Origin: Akkermansiaceae bacterium UBA3385
GTDB taxonomy: Bacteria; Verrucomicrobiota; Verrucomicrobiia; Verrucomicrobiales; Akkermansiaceae
DNA length: 64,000 bases
NCBI GenBank assembly: GCA_002358905.1
Contig: DEPT01000068.1
Span: 42,071-106,070 of the forward strand
Direction: 5' to 3'
Shown: one piece after another, positions 47,730-57,064 of the stretch
Numbering within the stretch: the stretch's first letter is position 1
How the letters are laid out: the number at the start of each line of letters is the position of its first letter
Translations under genes and position numbers: made by a program
The notes under the pieces: model-generated
Told to the model about the DNA's origin: nothing
What the model saw: the letters and a program-made list of their open reading frames with translations, nothing else
Databases searched by the model: none

Positions 47730-50240
47730 TCAGATGCCGTCATCCAGCATGCTGAACATGTCCATCTGGGCAACATCGGCCTCTTCTGCGCAAGGCAGTC
47801 CGGTTTCTCTGGCGCGTTTGCGGCGGGCTGTCTTGGGCTCGCGTGCTGCGGAGCTCAGTTCCAGGTGGGTGAGAATCTGCTTGGCACGATCGATGATTGG
47901 GGCTGGCAGACCTGCAAGCCGTGCTACCTGGATGCCGTATGACTTATCAGCCGGTCCCGGAAGTACTTTTCGAAGGAAGACGATTTCGTCCTTCCATTCC
48001 CGCACCTCCACATGCCAGTTGCTGATGGCAGCGTGCGTATGTTCCAGATCCACCATTTCGTGGTAGTGGGTTGCAAAAAGTGTGCGGGAGCCCAGAATGT
48101 CGTGCAGATGCTCGGCTACAGCCCACGCAATGGAAAGACCATCAAAGGTAGCGGTGCCTCGCCCTATTTCGTCCAGAATGACCAGGGAACGGTCAGTGGC
48201 GTTGTTGAGAATGAGCGCAGTCTCGCTCATTTCGACCATGAAGGTGGATTGTCCGCGGGCAATGTCATCGCTGGCGCCTACGCGGCAGAAAATACGGTCC
48301 ACAAGCCCGATTCTGGCGGAATCCGCCGGTACATACGAGCCGATTTGCGCCATGAGGGTAATGAGCGCCACCTGGCGGATATACGTGCTTTTTCCTGCCA
48401 TGTTGGGGCCGGTCAGGATGAGGACCCGCTGGGATTCAGCTTCCATTTCTGTATCATTCGGAACGAAAGCAGAATCTGTCTGAACCTGTTCAATGACCGG
48501 GTGTCGACCATTGACAATGTGTAAATCGCGGCTTAAATCCAGGCAGGGGCGGCAGTAGCGGTAACGCTGGGCGGTTTCGGCAAGGGAAAGGAGTACATCC
48601 ACCTCAGCCAGTGCTTCGGAGGTGCACTGTATCCGGTCAATGTACAGGGCTACCTGTTCGCGCAGCTGGCAGAATAGTTCATATTCCAGCTGCCGTGAGC
48701 GCTCATCTGCTCCCAGGATAGTTCCTTCCATTTTCTTGAGCTCTTCCGTGACGAAGCGTTCCGCATTGGCCAGGGTCTGCTTGCGGACGTAGCGGTCCTG
48801 CGGAACCTTGGAGAAATTAGCTTTAGTTACCTCAATGTAATATCCGAATACGTTGTTGTAACGGATTTTCAGGGAATCGATACCGGTGGCGGCGCGTTCT
48901 CTGGCTTCCAGGTCGGCCAGCCAGCCTTTGCCTTCCCGTGAAGCTGCGCGCAGCTCATCCAGTTGTTCGTTGTAGCCGTCGCGAATCATGCCGCCTTCCT
49001 TGATGGTGACGGGGGGCTCGTCCACAACAGCTGAAGTCAGCAGTTCGGTAAGCTCTTCAAAGTTGCCCAGTCGGTCGAGAATGGGGGCAAACTTCTCCTC
49101 GTGCTGCTGAAGTGCTGCAATGTCTTCCACGATGGCGGGTAAGTGGGTGAGCGAGGTACCCAGCGCCAGCAAATCTCGAGCGTTGCCTGCTCCCTGGGAA
49201 AGGCGGGATACCAGACGCTCCGTATCTCGAACGCCTTTGAAGGAGTTCCTCAGTTCTGACATCAGGAAGGGCTCTTTCAGGAAACCGGCAATGAGGTCCT
49301 GTCGCCGCAGCAGTTCTTCCATGCAGCAGGTTGGGTGCAGAATCCAGTCTCGCAGCTTGCGTGCACCCATGGGGGTGCTGGTACGGTCCAGAGTGCCCAG
49401 CAGGGTGTTCTTGTGCCCGCCGCGTGCTTCCACCAGATCCAGATTCCGGCGGCTTGCGGTATCAATAAGAACTGCGTTTTCCGTCGCCCGCAGGGAAAGG
49501 GTGCGCAGGTGGTCTGTCTGGCGGCGCAGCTGGTGCTTCAGATAATGCAGAATGGCAGTGGCTGCTCCCAGGGCCGGGCCCAGGTGGGCGCAGCCGAAAC
49601 CTTCCAGTGAATGCACGCGGAAATGTGAGCGCAGGAACGTGTCTGCCAGGCTTGGCAGAAAGGTGTAACCATCATACATGAGGGTTACGGGCAGACGTGG
49701 AAAGTCTTCCGCCTGTTCCTGACTGATGAGAAGTTCCCGGGGATGAATGCGCGCAACTTCCTCGCCCAGTGCTTCCAGACTTGGGTAGTCTGCCACGGTG
49801 AATTCACCGGTGGTGTGGTCGGCACAAGCCAGCCCCCAGCAGTTTTTCTCGTGGTAGCATGCAGCAATATAGTTGTGTTCTCCGGCGTCCAGCAGACTCA
49901 TGTCAGCCAGTGTGCCGGCGGAAATGATGCGGGTGATTTCTCTGGGAACCAGTTTTCCGGGAACAGGCGTGGCCATTTGCTCTGCTATGGCGATGCGCTT
50001 ACCCATTTTTACGGCTTGGCCTATGTAGCCTTCTGCCGCGTGGTAGGGCACACCGCACATCGGAATAGTCTGGCGCTTGGTGAGCGTAAGTCCCAGTGCG
50101 GCAGAGCATTCCACCGCGTCTTCAAAGAACATTTCGTAAAAATCACCCAGTCGGAAAAACAGCCACACGTCCCCCGGCAGTGACTGCTTCATGCGCAGGT
50201 ACTGATCCATCATGGGGCTGAGAGTGGGCTTTTCCGCCAT
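47730..50240 (-). CDS. mutS: DNA mismatch repair protein MutS
   Basis: An 836-residue MutS that binds mismatches and starts repair. The N-terminal mismatch-binding motif is GDFYEMFFEDA (Phe-x-Glu at about 37-39). The C-terminal ATPase has Walker A GPNMAGKSTYIRQ near 610, Walker B LVILDEIGRGTATFDG, and the signature ATHYHEM. The Ser of the usual GRGTSTFDG is Ala here (TATFDG), a minor variant. Length is normal for MutS1. It carries its own promoter and starts close to it. mutL is not in the window. Confidence 0.97.
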   Translation of the reverse strand: MAEKPTLSPMMDQYLRMKQSLPGDVWLFFRLGDFYEMFFEDAVECSAALGLTLTKRQTIPMCGVPYHAAEGYIGQAVKMGKRIAIAEQMATPVPGKLVPREITRIISAGTLADMSLLDAGEHNYIAACYHEKNCWGLACADHTTGEFTVADYPSLEALGEEVARIHPRELLISQEQAEDFPRLPVTLMYDGYTFLPSLADTFLRSHFRVHSLEGFGCAHLGPALGAATAILHYLKHQLRRQTDHLRTLSLRATENAVLIDTASRRNLDLVEARGGHKNTLLGTLDRTSTPMGARKLRDWILHPTCCMEELLRRQDLIAGFLKEPFLMSELRNSFKGVRDTERLVSRLSQGAGNARDLLALGTSLTHLPAIVEDIAALQQHEEKFAPILDRLGNFEELTELLTSAVVDEPPVTIKEGGMIRDGYNEQLDELRAASREGKGWLADLEARERAATGIDSLKIRYNNVFGYYIEVTKANFSKVPQDRYVRKQTLANAERFVTEELKKMEGTILGADERSRQLEYELFCQLREQVALYIDRIQCTSEALAEVDVLLSLAETAQRYRYCRPCLDLSRDLHIVNGRHPVIEQVQTDSAFVPNDTEMEAESQRVLILTGPNMAGKSTYIRQVALITLMAQIGSYVPADSARIGLVDRIFCRVGASDDIARGQSTFMVEMSETALILNNATDRSLVILDEIGRGTATFDGLSIAWAVAEHLHDILGSRTLFATHYHEMVDLEHTHAAISNWHVEVREWKDEIVFLRKVLPGPADKSYGIQVARLAGLPAPIIDRAKQILTHLELSSAAREPKTARRKRARETGLPCAEEADVAQMDMFSMLDDGI

Positions 50241-50252
50241 ACCGATGCTCGC

Positions 50253-50281
50253 ATTCTACCCGAACAGCCCCGGCATAGCAA
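50253..50281 (-). promoter_or_regulatory. Promoter of mutS
   Basis: -35 TTGCTA (50276-50281), 17-nt spacer, -10 TAGAAT (50253-50258), 12 nt to the ATG, so a leader of only about 5 nt. Confidence 0.75.
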
Positions 50282-50328
50282 GCATTTTGCTTGTCGTATG
50301 CAGCAATGAGCCAGGTGCGGTCCTCCGC

Positions 50329-52479
50329 TTATTTTTTCTTCTTCATGACAAAGCTGATACCCATGATGCGAATCACCTTACGTCCGGCTTCCTTGCGGCA
50401 GGAGATGATTCGCTGAATGATTGTGGCTCTTGTGCGGCTCTTGCGGGGGAAAAGCAGGGGCTTATTGTACATGAGCTGAATATCAAACCATTCGTCCTTG
50501 GTGAAAATGTCCTGTTGTAACGTATCAAGCGGGAAGCAGTCGTTCAGAAGGTGGGAGTACTTGAGCAGGAAACTCTTGACTGTATCTCGTATGCGTAATC
50601 TGTAATCAGCACGCAAGGTGGCGAAGATACGAAGGACTATATGGCTGCGGATGAAAGCTGCGTCCTTGGGTATCTTGTTGAATACGCCCGTGAGCAATTC
50701 CAGCTCTCTGTGTGCTGCCCAGGCACCATCTTCCAGTCGCCGTATGCTTGAGGACGGATTGTCTTCCCTGTAATGGTAGAAGGCACGCAGGGTAACGGTA
50801 ATGCTTTTGGCCGCGAGCCATGTGCGTATGCAGAAGCCGAGATCCTGGAACGAGGCACCGGGGGTTTCCGAGAACCGGATATTGTTTTCCTCCAGCCAAT
50901 CGCGGCGGTAAATACCACTCCAGATGCATGGAGCACCTGCAAGATATTCCGGCACGTTGCGTGGAGACAATGTTGCGCCTTCAACGAGTCCTTCCATTTT
51001 ACCGCATATCTTGCTGGTGGAATTTTTCTCGATGAAGTAATCGGATTTAATGATTTCTGCCTTAGTCTGACTGGCAAGAGCCATCAGGGATTCGTACATG
51101 TCATCTTCGATCCAGTCGTCCGGTTCCACGATGCCGATGTAGGTGCCTTTAGCGGCCTGAAGGCCAATGTTCATGGCTTTGCCATATCCTTGGTTCTGCT
51201 GGCTGATGATGCGGAAGCGCTTGTCTTTTTCTGCCCACTGCCGCAGGATGCTGAGGGATGAATCCTGGCTGCCATCGTTGATACAGAGGAACTCTATACC
51301 TTTGCAGCGTTGTCCGGAAAGGGACTGCAGACACTGCTGCAGGTACTTTTCTGCGTTGTATACCGGCACAATGACAGACAATTGGATGGAGACATCCTCA
51401 TCTGCTGCGTCCGTCTGCTCCTGGGGCGGGATTGCAGGGATGCTGATGTCCGCCCCCTTTGCCGGATTGTTGAAATCTACGGCCAGTTCATCCAGCGTTT
51501 GAGCTACTTTGTCGGCAGTTCTGCAGAGATGACAATGGCTTACATCTGTAAGGGATTGGTTCCAGACACCCGATAACTTACCATACGAGTTGTCAATCAT
51601 AATCACCTCTTTACCCAGGTGGGCTGCCGCGATGGATATGTGCAAGCGGTCGGTGATGATAATGTCAAATTTTGAAATAGTGTCAAGGAACTGCCTTACC
51701 CCTATTTGATTAAAGAGATGCCAGCGGCAATTTGCGCCACCGTAGCGGGAGACGTCCACATTGGGGAGCTCCTGGAGCTTGTCGGGGAGACATCCGGAAA
51801 CGGCTTCGCTGTCTCGGCGCATCATGAGGCCCAGTCTGCGACCATCTGCCAGAATGTGTACGCGCTCAGCAGCATGCTTGTTGAGTCGTTGGTATGTTTT
51901 CCGGTAATATCTGTGCAGAATGCGGGTTTTGCTGCGGCGATTCCCAAAAATTAATGAAAAACCCCAGACGAAAATGTTTGGCATGGGGAGCTTGTTGTGC
52001 AGGCTTGACTGAGCCGGTAACAGATTGACATCGAGAAGGCAGCCCATGTCATCTGCCAGGTGGATATCAGCTTTCTTGTTGACGCTGCGGCAATATTCCC
52101 AGCTTTTCTGTTCGCGGCAGAATATCGTGAAACGTTCGTCCAATTTGCTCAGCAAGCTATCACAGTTCCGCATGCTGTGTGGCAGGATGACACCCTTGGC
52201 CAGCCCCGGTGCGGTGAGGGCTTTCTCAATGGTGGGCAGGAAGCCCCAGTCCGGAATCATGCCGCCGCCGCCGCCATACACCAGTGCAAAGCCTTTTTCG
52301 TACTCCTTGTTTTCATCATACATTTCGTAACTTAAGCCCAGTTTGTCAAACTGCTGGACTGTTGCTACGGCAATCAGTTCGTCTCCCAGGTTGCCGGGGT
52401 TTGGAAAGTAGACGAAATGCCCCAGACTCTTTAAGGTGCGTTCCAGGACAGGGTTTAAGGATTTTGAAAGAGCTGACAT
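50329..52479 (-). CDS. Polysaccharide pyruvyl transferase fused to a GT2 glycosyltransferase
   Basis: A 716-residue two-domain protein. About 15-330 is a pyruvyl transferase domain (CsaB/PssM-like): GNLGDELIAVATVQ at the start, FCREQKSWEYCR, and DRLHISIAAAHLGKEVIMIDNSYGKLSGVW. About 370-600 is a family 2 GT-A domain: SVIVPVYNAEKYLQQCL, CINDGSQDSS, AKGTYIGIVEPDDWIEDDM (the EPDD metal motif). A basic tail of about 100 residues ends in KKKK. It should add a sugar and put a pyruvate ketal on it during surface-glycan synthesis in the cytoplasm. The start at 52479 (MSALSKS) follows the family. It is divergent from rfbA. Confidence 0.85.
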   Translation of the reverse strand: MSALSKSLNPVLERTLKSLGHFVYFPNPGNLGDELIAVATVQQFDKLGLSYEMYDENKEYEKGFALVYGGGGGMIPDWGFLPTIEKALTAPGLAKGVILPHSMRNCDSLLSKLDERFTIFCREQKSWEYCRSVNKKADIHLADDMGCLLDVNLLPAQSSLHNKLPMPNIFVWGFSLIFGNRRSKTRILHRYYRKTYQRLNKHAAERVHILADGRRLGLMMRRDSEAVSGCLPDKLQELPNVDVSRYGGANCRWHLFNQIGVRQFLDTISKFDIIITDRLHISIAAAHLGKEVIMIDNSYGKLSGVWNQSLTDVSHCHLCRTADKVAQTLDELAVDFNNPAKGADISIPAIPPQEQTDAADEDVSIQLSVIVPVYNAEKYLQQCLQSLSGQRCKGIEFLCINDGSQDSSLSILRQWAEKDKRFRIISQQNQGYGKAMNIGLQAAKGTYIGIVEPDDWIEDDMYESLMALASQTKAEIIKSDYFIEKNSTSKICGKMEGLVEGATLSPRNVPEYLAGAPCIWSGIYRRDWLEENNIRFSETPGASFQDLGFCIRTWLAAKSITVTLRAFYHYREDNPSSSIRRLEDGAWAAHRELELLTGVFNKIPKDAAFIRSHIVLRIFATLRADYRLRIRDTVKSFLLKYSHLLNDCFPLDTLQQDIFTKDEWFDIQLMYNKPLLFPRKSRTRATIIQRIISCRKEAGRKVIRIMGISFVMKKKK

Positions 52480-52642
52480 ATGGAAGAAAGTGGGAGGATG
52501 CACCGGGTGGCAGGCTGTTTGTATCGTGATGCCTGCCGGACACGCTACACGCACCCCAACAGGGTACACTATGCATTCCTGCAAAGCAAGCAAAAAACTT
52601 CCAGGCTTCTGGCATCTCTGTGCGGGAATGGAATGAAAACGC

Positions 52643-52671
52643 TTGACCCGGGCAAGGCTGGTTGGTATAGT
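52643..52671 (+). promoter_or_regulatory. Promoter of rfbA-rfbB
   Basis: -35 TTGACC (52643-52648), 17-nt spacer, -10 TATAGT (52666-52671), leader about 18-20 nt. Confidence 0.82.
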
Positions 52672-52695
52672 TCATTGAGAAAAGGGGCAGTATAC

Positions 52696-53580
52696 ATGAT
52701 GAAAGGTATTGTACTTGCCGGAGGTTCCGGAACCAGGCTTTATCCCATTACTAAGGGCGTCAGTAAGCAGTTGCTGCCGGTCTTTGATAAGCCCATGATA
52801 TATTATCCGATATCGGTGCTGATGCTGGCCGGTATCAGGGATATTCTGATTATCACAACCCCGCAGGATGCCCCGAATTTCAAACGTCTGCTGGGGGATG
52901 GCTCGGATTACGGGGTTCGTTTTGCCTATGAAGAGCAGGCGTATCCGGGTGGCCTGGCGGAGGCCTTCACCATTGGCCGGGGGTTCATCGGGAAGGATGA
53001 CGTCTGCATGGTGCTCGGGGATAATATCTTTCATGGGAACGGCCTGATTGCCATGCTGAAACGGGCCCTGAAGGCAGCCAGGGATGAGCGCCTTGCCACG
53101 GTTTTCGGTTATTGGGTACAGGACCCTACTCCCTTTGCCGTGGCAGAACTGGATGAAAACGGCTTCTGCATCAGTCTGGAGGAAAAGCCTCTTCATCCTA
53201 AGTCCAATTTTGCCGTGGCCGGGTTGTATTTTTATCCGAATGACGTTGTGCAGGTGGCGGCATCCGTGGAACCCTCTGCGCGCGGGGAGCGGGAAATAAC
53301 AAGTGTGAATCAGGTGTATCTTCAGCAGAAAAGACTCCTCGTTCAGACCATGGGGCACGGGTTTGCCTGGCTGGATACCGGAACGCATGATTCGCTCAGT
53401 GAGGCTTCCACCTTTGTTGAGGTGTTGCAGAAACGCCAGGGCTTCGTTATCGCTTGTCTGGAGGCCATAGCCTATAGAAATGGCTGGCTGAGCCGCGAAC
53501 GACTGGAAGAACTGGCCCGGCCCATGGCCGATAATCCGTATGGGCAGCGCATGCTTTCACTGCTGAAACCAGGGTGCTGA
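52696..53580 (+). CDS. rfbA: Glucose-1-phosphate thymidylyltransferase
   Basis: A 294-residue RmlA that makes dTDP-glucose, the first step to dTDP-rhamnose and related sugars. It has the signature KGIVLAGGSGTRLYPITKGVSKQLLPVFDKPMIYYP, then EEQAYPGGLAEAF (usually QPSPDGLAQAF, here diverged), VLGDNIFHG and GFAWLDTGTHDSL. I chose the ATG at 52696, close to a second ATG at 52699; an open frame continues upstream through the promoter without family similarity. It is followed by rfbB after 6 nt. rfbC and rfbD are not in the window. Confidence 0.95.
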   Translation: MMKGIVLAGGSGTRLYPITKGVSKQLLPVFDKPMIYYPISVLMLAGIRDILIITTPQDAPNFKRLLGDGSDYGVRFAYEEQAYPGGLAEAFTIGRGFIGKDDVCMVLGDNIFHGNGLIAMLKRALKAARDERLATVFGYWVQDPTPFAVAELDENGFCISLEEKPLHPKSNFAVAGLYFYPNDVVQVAASVEPSARGEREITSVNQVYLQQKRLLVQTMGHGFAWLDTGTHDSLSEASTFVEVLQKRQGFVIACLEAIAYRNGWLSRERLEELARPMADNPYGQRMLSLLKPGC

Positions 53581-53586
53581 ACAGGT

Positions 53587-54615
53587 ATGAAGAATATTCT
53601 CATTACAGGTGGAGCCGGCTTTATCGGGGCTCATGTGGTGCGCCACTTTGTGCGCCGTTATCCGGAGTGCCGCATTGTGAACCTGGATAAGCTTACTTAC
53701 GCAGGCAATCTGGAAAATCTGGCAGATGTGGCAGGCGCTGCCAATTATTATTTTGAACAGGCAGATGTGTGCGATTATGAACGCGTTTGCGATATTTTCA
53801 CCCGCTATGAAATAGACGGCGTCATTCATCTTGCCGCCGAGAGCCATGTGGACCGATCCATCCGCACGCCTTTTCTCTTTGCCCAGACCAACATCATGGG
53901 AACCCTGAGTCTGCTGGAGGCTGCTCGTCTCCACTGGGCGGGCGATTGGTGTGGCAAAAAGTTTCACCATGTGTCTACCGATGAGGTGTACGGGTCTTTG
54001 ACGATGTCGGAAGGTGCATTGCAGGCCCCGTATGGCCCCGGTCTTTTCCGCGAAGACATGCCCTATGCTCCTCACAGCCCGTACAGTGCATCAAAAGCCG
54101 GTGCCGATCACTTGGTTCGGGCATACCATGATACATACGGGTTGCCGGTAGTTGTCACCAACTGCTCCAACAACTACGGCCCATACCAATATCCGGAAAA
54201 ATTGATACCTCATACGCTGAGCCGTTTGTGTCAGGGACAGCCGGTGCCGGTGTATGGAACCGGAAGAAATGTGCGTGACTGGCTTTTTGTGGAGGACCAT
54301 GTAGAGGCTCTGGACCTTGTTTTCCATCAGGGCAGGGTGGGAGAGACTTATAACATCGGCGGTTTTAATGAATGGACCAACATCGATGTAGTCAAGCTGG
54401 TGGTTTCAACTTATGAGCGCATGGCAGGGCTGGAAGCTGGTACTGCAGAACGGCTGATTACCTACGTTCAGGACCGGGCCGGGCATGATTTGCGTTATGC
54501 AATTGATTCTTCCAAGCTGCAGCGGGAGCTCGGCTGGTCGCCGGCAACTCCGTTCGTCAAAGGTATTGAACAAACGGTGCAGTGGTATCTGGATAACCCG
54601 CAGTGGTTGATCTGA
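53587..54615 (+). CDS. rfbB: dTDP-glucose 4,6-dehydratase
   Basis: A 342-residue RmlB, an extended SDR that converts dTDP-glucose to dTDP-4-keto-6-deoxyglucose. Glycine motif GGAGFIGAHVV at the start, AAESHVDRSI, the catalytic STDEVYG (near 130) and YSASK (Tyr166, Lys170), and the RNVRDWLFVEDH block. Length is normal. With rfbA it supplies an activated deoxy sugar, likely for the same glycans as the pyruvyl transferase/GT2 protein encoded divergently. A bidirectional terminator follows at 54681. Confidence 0.96.
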   Translation: MKNILITGGAGFIGAHVVRHFVRRYPECRIVNLDKLTYAGNLENLADVAGAANYYFEQADVCDYERVCDIFTRYEIDGVIHLAAESHVDRSIRTPFLFAQTNIMGTLSLLEAARLHWAGDWCGKKFHHVSTDEVYGSLTMSEGALQAPYGPGLFREDMPYAPHSPYSASKAGADHLVRAYHDTYGLPVVVTNCSNNYGPYQYPEKLIPHTLSRLCQGQPVPVYGTGRNVRDWLFVEDHVEALDLVFHQGRVGETYNIGGFNEWTNIDVVKLVVSTYERMAGLEAGTAERLITYVQDRAGHDLRYAIDSSKLQRELGWSPATPFVKGIEQTVQWYLDNPQWLI

Positions 54616-54674
54616 GTCGCGTTTATCTCAAATAGGCTGGATATGCGCAGTTGATTTCATGCGTGCTTACATCA

Positions 54675-54713
54675 GAAAAAAATACCGCAAGGTTGACTTG
54701 CGGTATTTTTTTG
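54675..54713. terminator. Bidirectional terminator between rfbB and the repeat-gene remnant
   Basis: Perfect 11-bp stem AATACCGCAAG/CTTGCGGTATT with a GTTGA loop and T-runs on both strands. Confidence 0.93.
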
Positions 54714-54732
54714 AGGTTGGTGAAGATGTTTA

Positions 54733-54934
54733 TTAACGGAAGGATCCTTGGTAGGCGCCATTTGCGCCGTAGAAGTTCGTGTTGCCGCCGGGGCCGGTCT
54801 GGGAGTGTCCCTGGTAGGCGCCGTTTGCGCCGTAATAATGAGTTGTGCCACCGGGACCGGCAACGGCACGACCGCCGTATGAACCGTTGGCGTTGTAATA
54901 GCTCTGAGCCAGAGCCAGCGGGCTGAGAAGGAGA
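54733..54934 (-). pseudogene. Truncated, collapsed copy of the 21-residue-repeat secreted-protein gene
   Basis: 202 bp nearly identical to the gene at 60910-61320. It keeps the end of the signal peptide (LLLSPLALA), repeat units 1-2 and the terminal half unit, but lacks the start codon region and exactly three internal 63-bp units. Identity with the full copy stops abruptly at 54934 (matching 61300); only two base differences were seen in the shared part. The frame stays open upstream into unrelated sequence, to an ATG at 54984, but that would give no proper signal peptide. This is a recent partial duplication whose start was lost at the junction. Confidence 0.8.
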
Positions 54935-55385
54935 TTACTGCATTGAGCAGGTAAATCAGGGAATGGCTTTGCAGCAATTCCCATGTCACCTCAGTTACCA
55001 TTTTCCACAGGTCTGGATGCCGCACGAAAAACTTCACCAGTTCATCATAGGCATTTGACCGCTTCTGTCTGGCTTCTGACCGTGCTTTGCGATTGTGGTC
55101 TTCTACCCGCACCAGTTTTTGCTGGGTGCGTATATATTCCTTATCCTCTGCCCGGGTAAGCCAGCGTTCCTGTTGCCCTTGAAATCCGGGCAGCTGTTGT
55201 GTGCGGTTCAGCAATTCCTTCAGTTCCCGGCAGGTCTTCCGGTACTGGTTGAGTTCGCTGGTCAATCGGCTGTCATTCCAATCACTGAGCAGCCCCTGAT
55301 TGATAGCCAGAGTGGGGAAGAATCGTATTGTTGTCGCATAGAATGCTTGCTCAGCCTTAAATATCAATCTGATTAAAATATTCAT
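54935..55385 (-). pseudogene. 5' part of an unknown gene cut by the repeat-gene remnant
   Basis: About 150 residues that I do not recognise: MNILIRLIFKAEQAFYATT, then a basic coiled-coil stretch rich in Arg, Lys, Gln and Glu (about 45-110), then a partial hydrophobic helix ending LIYLLNAVI. At 54934/54935 the sequence jumps to the repeat gene, in a different frame. The open frame therefore continues as a nonsense Pro/Thr/Ala tail to a stop at 54672, for 237 codons in all. The natural C-terminus is probably lost. It has a TATAAT -10 element 5 nt before the ATG. Confidence 0.6.
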
Positions 55386-55434
55386 GTTTTATTATACTTG
55401 TTGATGTGGTTTCAATTTGTCGGGGTAAAATAAT

Positions 55435-55461
55435 GGCGAGATTACTCAGTGTAATCTCGCC
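55435..55461 (-). terminator. Terminator of the ankyrin-protein gene
   Basis: Perfect 11-bp stem GGCGAGATTAC/GTAATCTCGCC with a TCAGT loop, followed on the minus strand by ATTATTTTAC. It lies 109 nt after the stop codon; nothing else is seen in that gap. Confidence 0.75.
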
Positions 55462-55569
55462 ATCCACTTATATATAACCTGTAGTGAGCAGAAATTTCAG
55501 ATGGTATTGTCCTTTGCTTTCCGGATGAGGTCAATACCCCATTGTGATTCCCCAAAAGGCGTAGACCTG

Positions 55570-57036
55570 TTATTGTTCTCCATCAGATTTCAGCAGTTGT
55601 CTGACGGCGCTTGTGTTGGGGACTTCTGGTATTAAGTCCAAGGGGGTGTTACCATCTTCGTTCCGCGCGTTTACATCCGCACCAGATTTCAGAAGTTGAC
55701 TGATGGCCTTTACACACTCTTCTTTTATCTCAGGGGCCGAGTTGCGGTAGGTTATTGCTGCACAGTGCAAGGGGGTGTTACCCTCTCTGTCCTTTGCTTT
55801 TACATCCGCTCCTAATTTTATCAGACGCGTAATATTTTTAGGACGACATACTTCTGCTGCCCAGTGGAGTGGACTCTTGCCATGGTAATCTGGGCAATTG
55901 ACATCCGCGCCTGCGTCGATGAGCCGATTTATGTTTTTAACGTTATCCGCGGTGGCTGCCCAGTGAAGTGGTGTAATGTCTAAGACCCTCGTGACTGTGA
56001 CATCCGCACCCGCATCGATGAGAAAGTCTACGTCGGCTCCACTTAGTGCAGCTGTATGAATGGGACGGGTACTAGTGTCGCTGTATGTGTAGGAATTAAC
56101 ATCAACTCCATCCTCGATTAATTCCTTTGCTATCTTGATGCACTTCTGGCTCAATGCGCCATGTAGTATGCGTACTTTCTGAAATTCTGTTAGATTATCC
56201 ATGGAATGATAATCTGCTCCTGCCTTGAGAAGTAATCCTATGCATGCTTCGTCATCTTCCTTCATGAGCGGAGAAATTTCCTCATTATCACGCACGTTAA
56301 CGTCAGCTCCTGCGTCAATGAGGAGCTTCAACAACTTGGGGTTATCGTTGGTATAGTAAATAGGGCTACGCCCCTCGTTGTTTTTAATATTCACATCGGA
56401 GCCGGCCAAAATAAGTAATTCTGCAATTTCCTTCTGACGTGTTTCCATCGCAATATGAAGAGGTGTTCTTCCATGAATATCTTGTACATCGGGGTTTGTC
56501 CCAACATAGACCAATTGCGTTATTAAGTCTTTATATTTGCTGCGGTCTTCAGTTACATATTCCAAAAGTTTTGCTTCAAAATCATAATTTGGGTAGGCTG
56601 ATGCACTTTTTAATTGTGCCTTTATCTCCCGTATTCGTTTAGGTGTTCTGTCTGGAAATAATTTGTTCAGCTGTGCTTCTCTTCCAATAGAAATTATGTT
56701 ATGGAAATAAGTATTATACACAAAAAATCCTATTAAGATAGGGAATAATCCACCGGTAATTATGCACCCTTTATTTTTACGCTTCGATTTTAAATATGTT
56801 CCCCAGTCGGATAATAATACTTTTATTTTGTCCTGAACTTTCTTCATCGGTGGTGGTGAAGTCCTTGGTTCTTGTGAGAGGAAGACTGTTTCGATGGGGC
56901 TCCATTCTGCCATTCCATCGCACCAGACCAACGTGCCCGGAGGGTACAGCCCTTGGGCTATACAGGCTTGAATTATATTTTCAGAATACGGCCCCTCTTG
57001 GGACCCATCGGCTTTACTGATATAATATTGTTTCAT
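55570..57036 (-). CDS. GYF_2-TM-ankyrin repeat protein
   Basis: A 488-residue protein in three parts. Residues 1-52 are a GYF_2-type domain (YYISKADGSQEGPYSENII ... TLVWCDGMAEWSPIE), a short peptide-binding module often found before membrane segments. One membrane helix lies at about 92-110 (CIITGGLFPILIGFFVY). About 180-488 holds eight or nine ankyrin repeats, many with the full pattern DxxGxTPLHxAA and LLxxGADVN. Ankyrin repeats bind other proteins; topology predicts the GYF domain in the cytoplasm and the repeats outside. It is the distal gene of the accessory cassette and may be its immunity or scaffold protein; that is inference. Confidence 0.85.
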   Translation of the reverse strand: MKQYYISKADGSQEGPYSENIIQACIAQGLYPPGTLVWCDGMAEWSPIETVFLSQEPRTSPPPMKKVQDKIKVLLSDWGTYLKSKRKNKGCIITGGLFPILIGFFVYNTYFHNIISIGREAQLNKLFPDRTPKRIREIKAQLKSASAYPNYDFEAKLLEYVTEDRSKYKDLITQLVYVGTNPDVQDIHGRTPLHIAMETRQKEIAELLILAGSDVNIKNNEGRSPIYYTNDNPKLLKLLIDAGADVNVRDNEEISPLMKEDDEACIGLLLKAGADYHSMDNLTEFQKVRILHGALSQKCIKIAKELIEDGVDVNSYTYSDTSTRPIHTAALSGADVDFLIDAGADVTVTRVLDITPLHWAATADNVKNINRLIDAGADVNCPDYHGKSPLHWAAEVCRPKNITRLIKLGADVKAKDREGNTPLHCAAITYRNSAPEIKEECVKAISQLLKSGADVNARNEDGNTPLDLIPEVPNTSAVRQLLKSDGEQ

Positions 57037-57064
57037 AGTGGAGTGGTTTTGTTTTTAACTTTGC

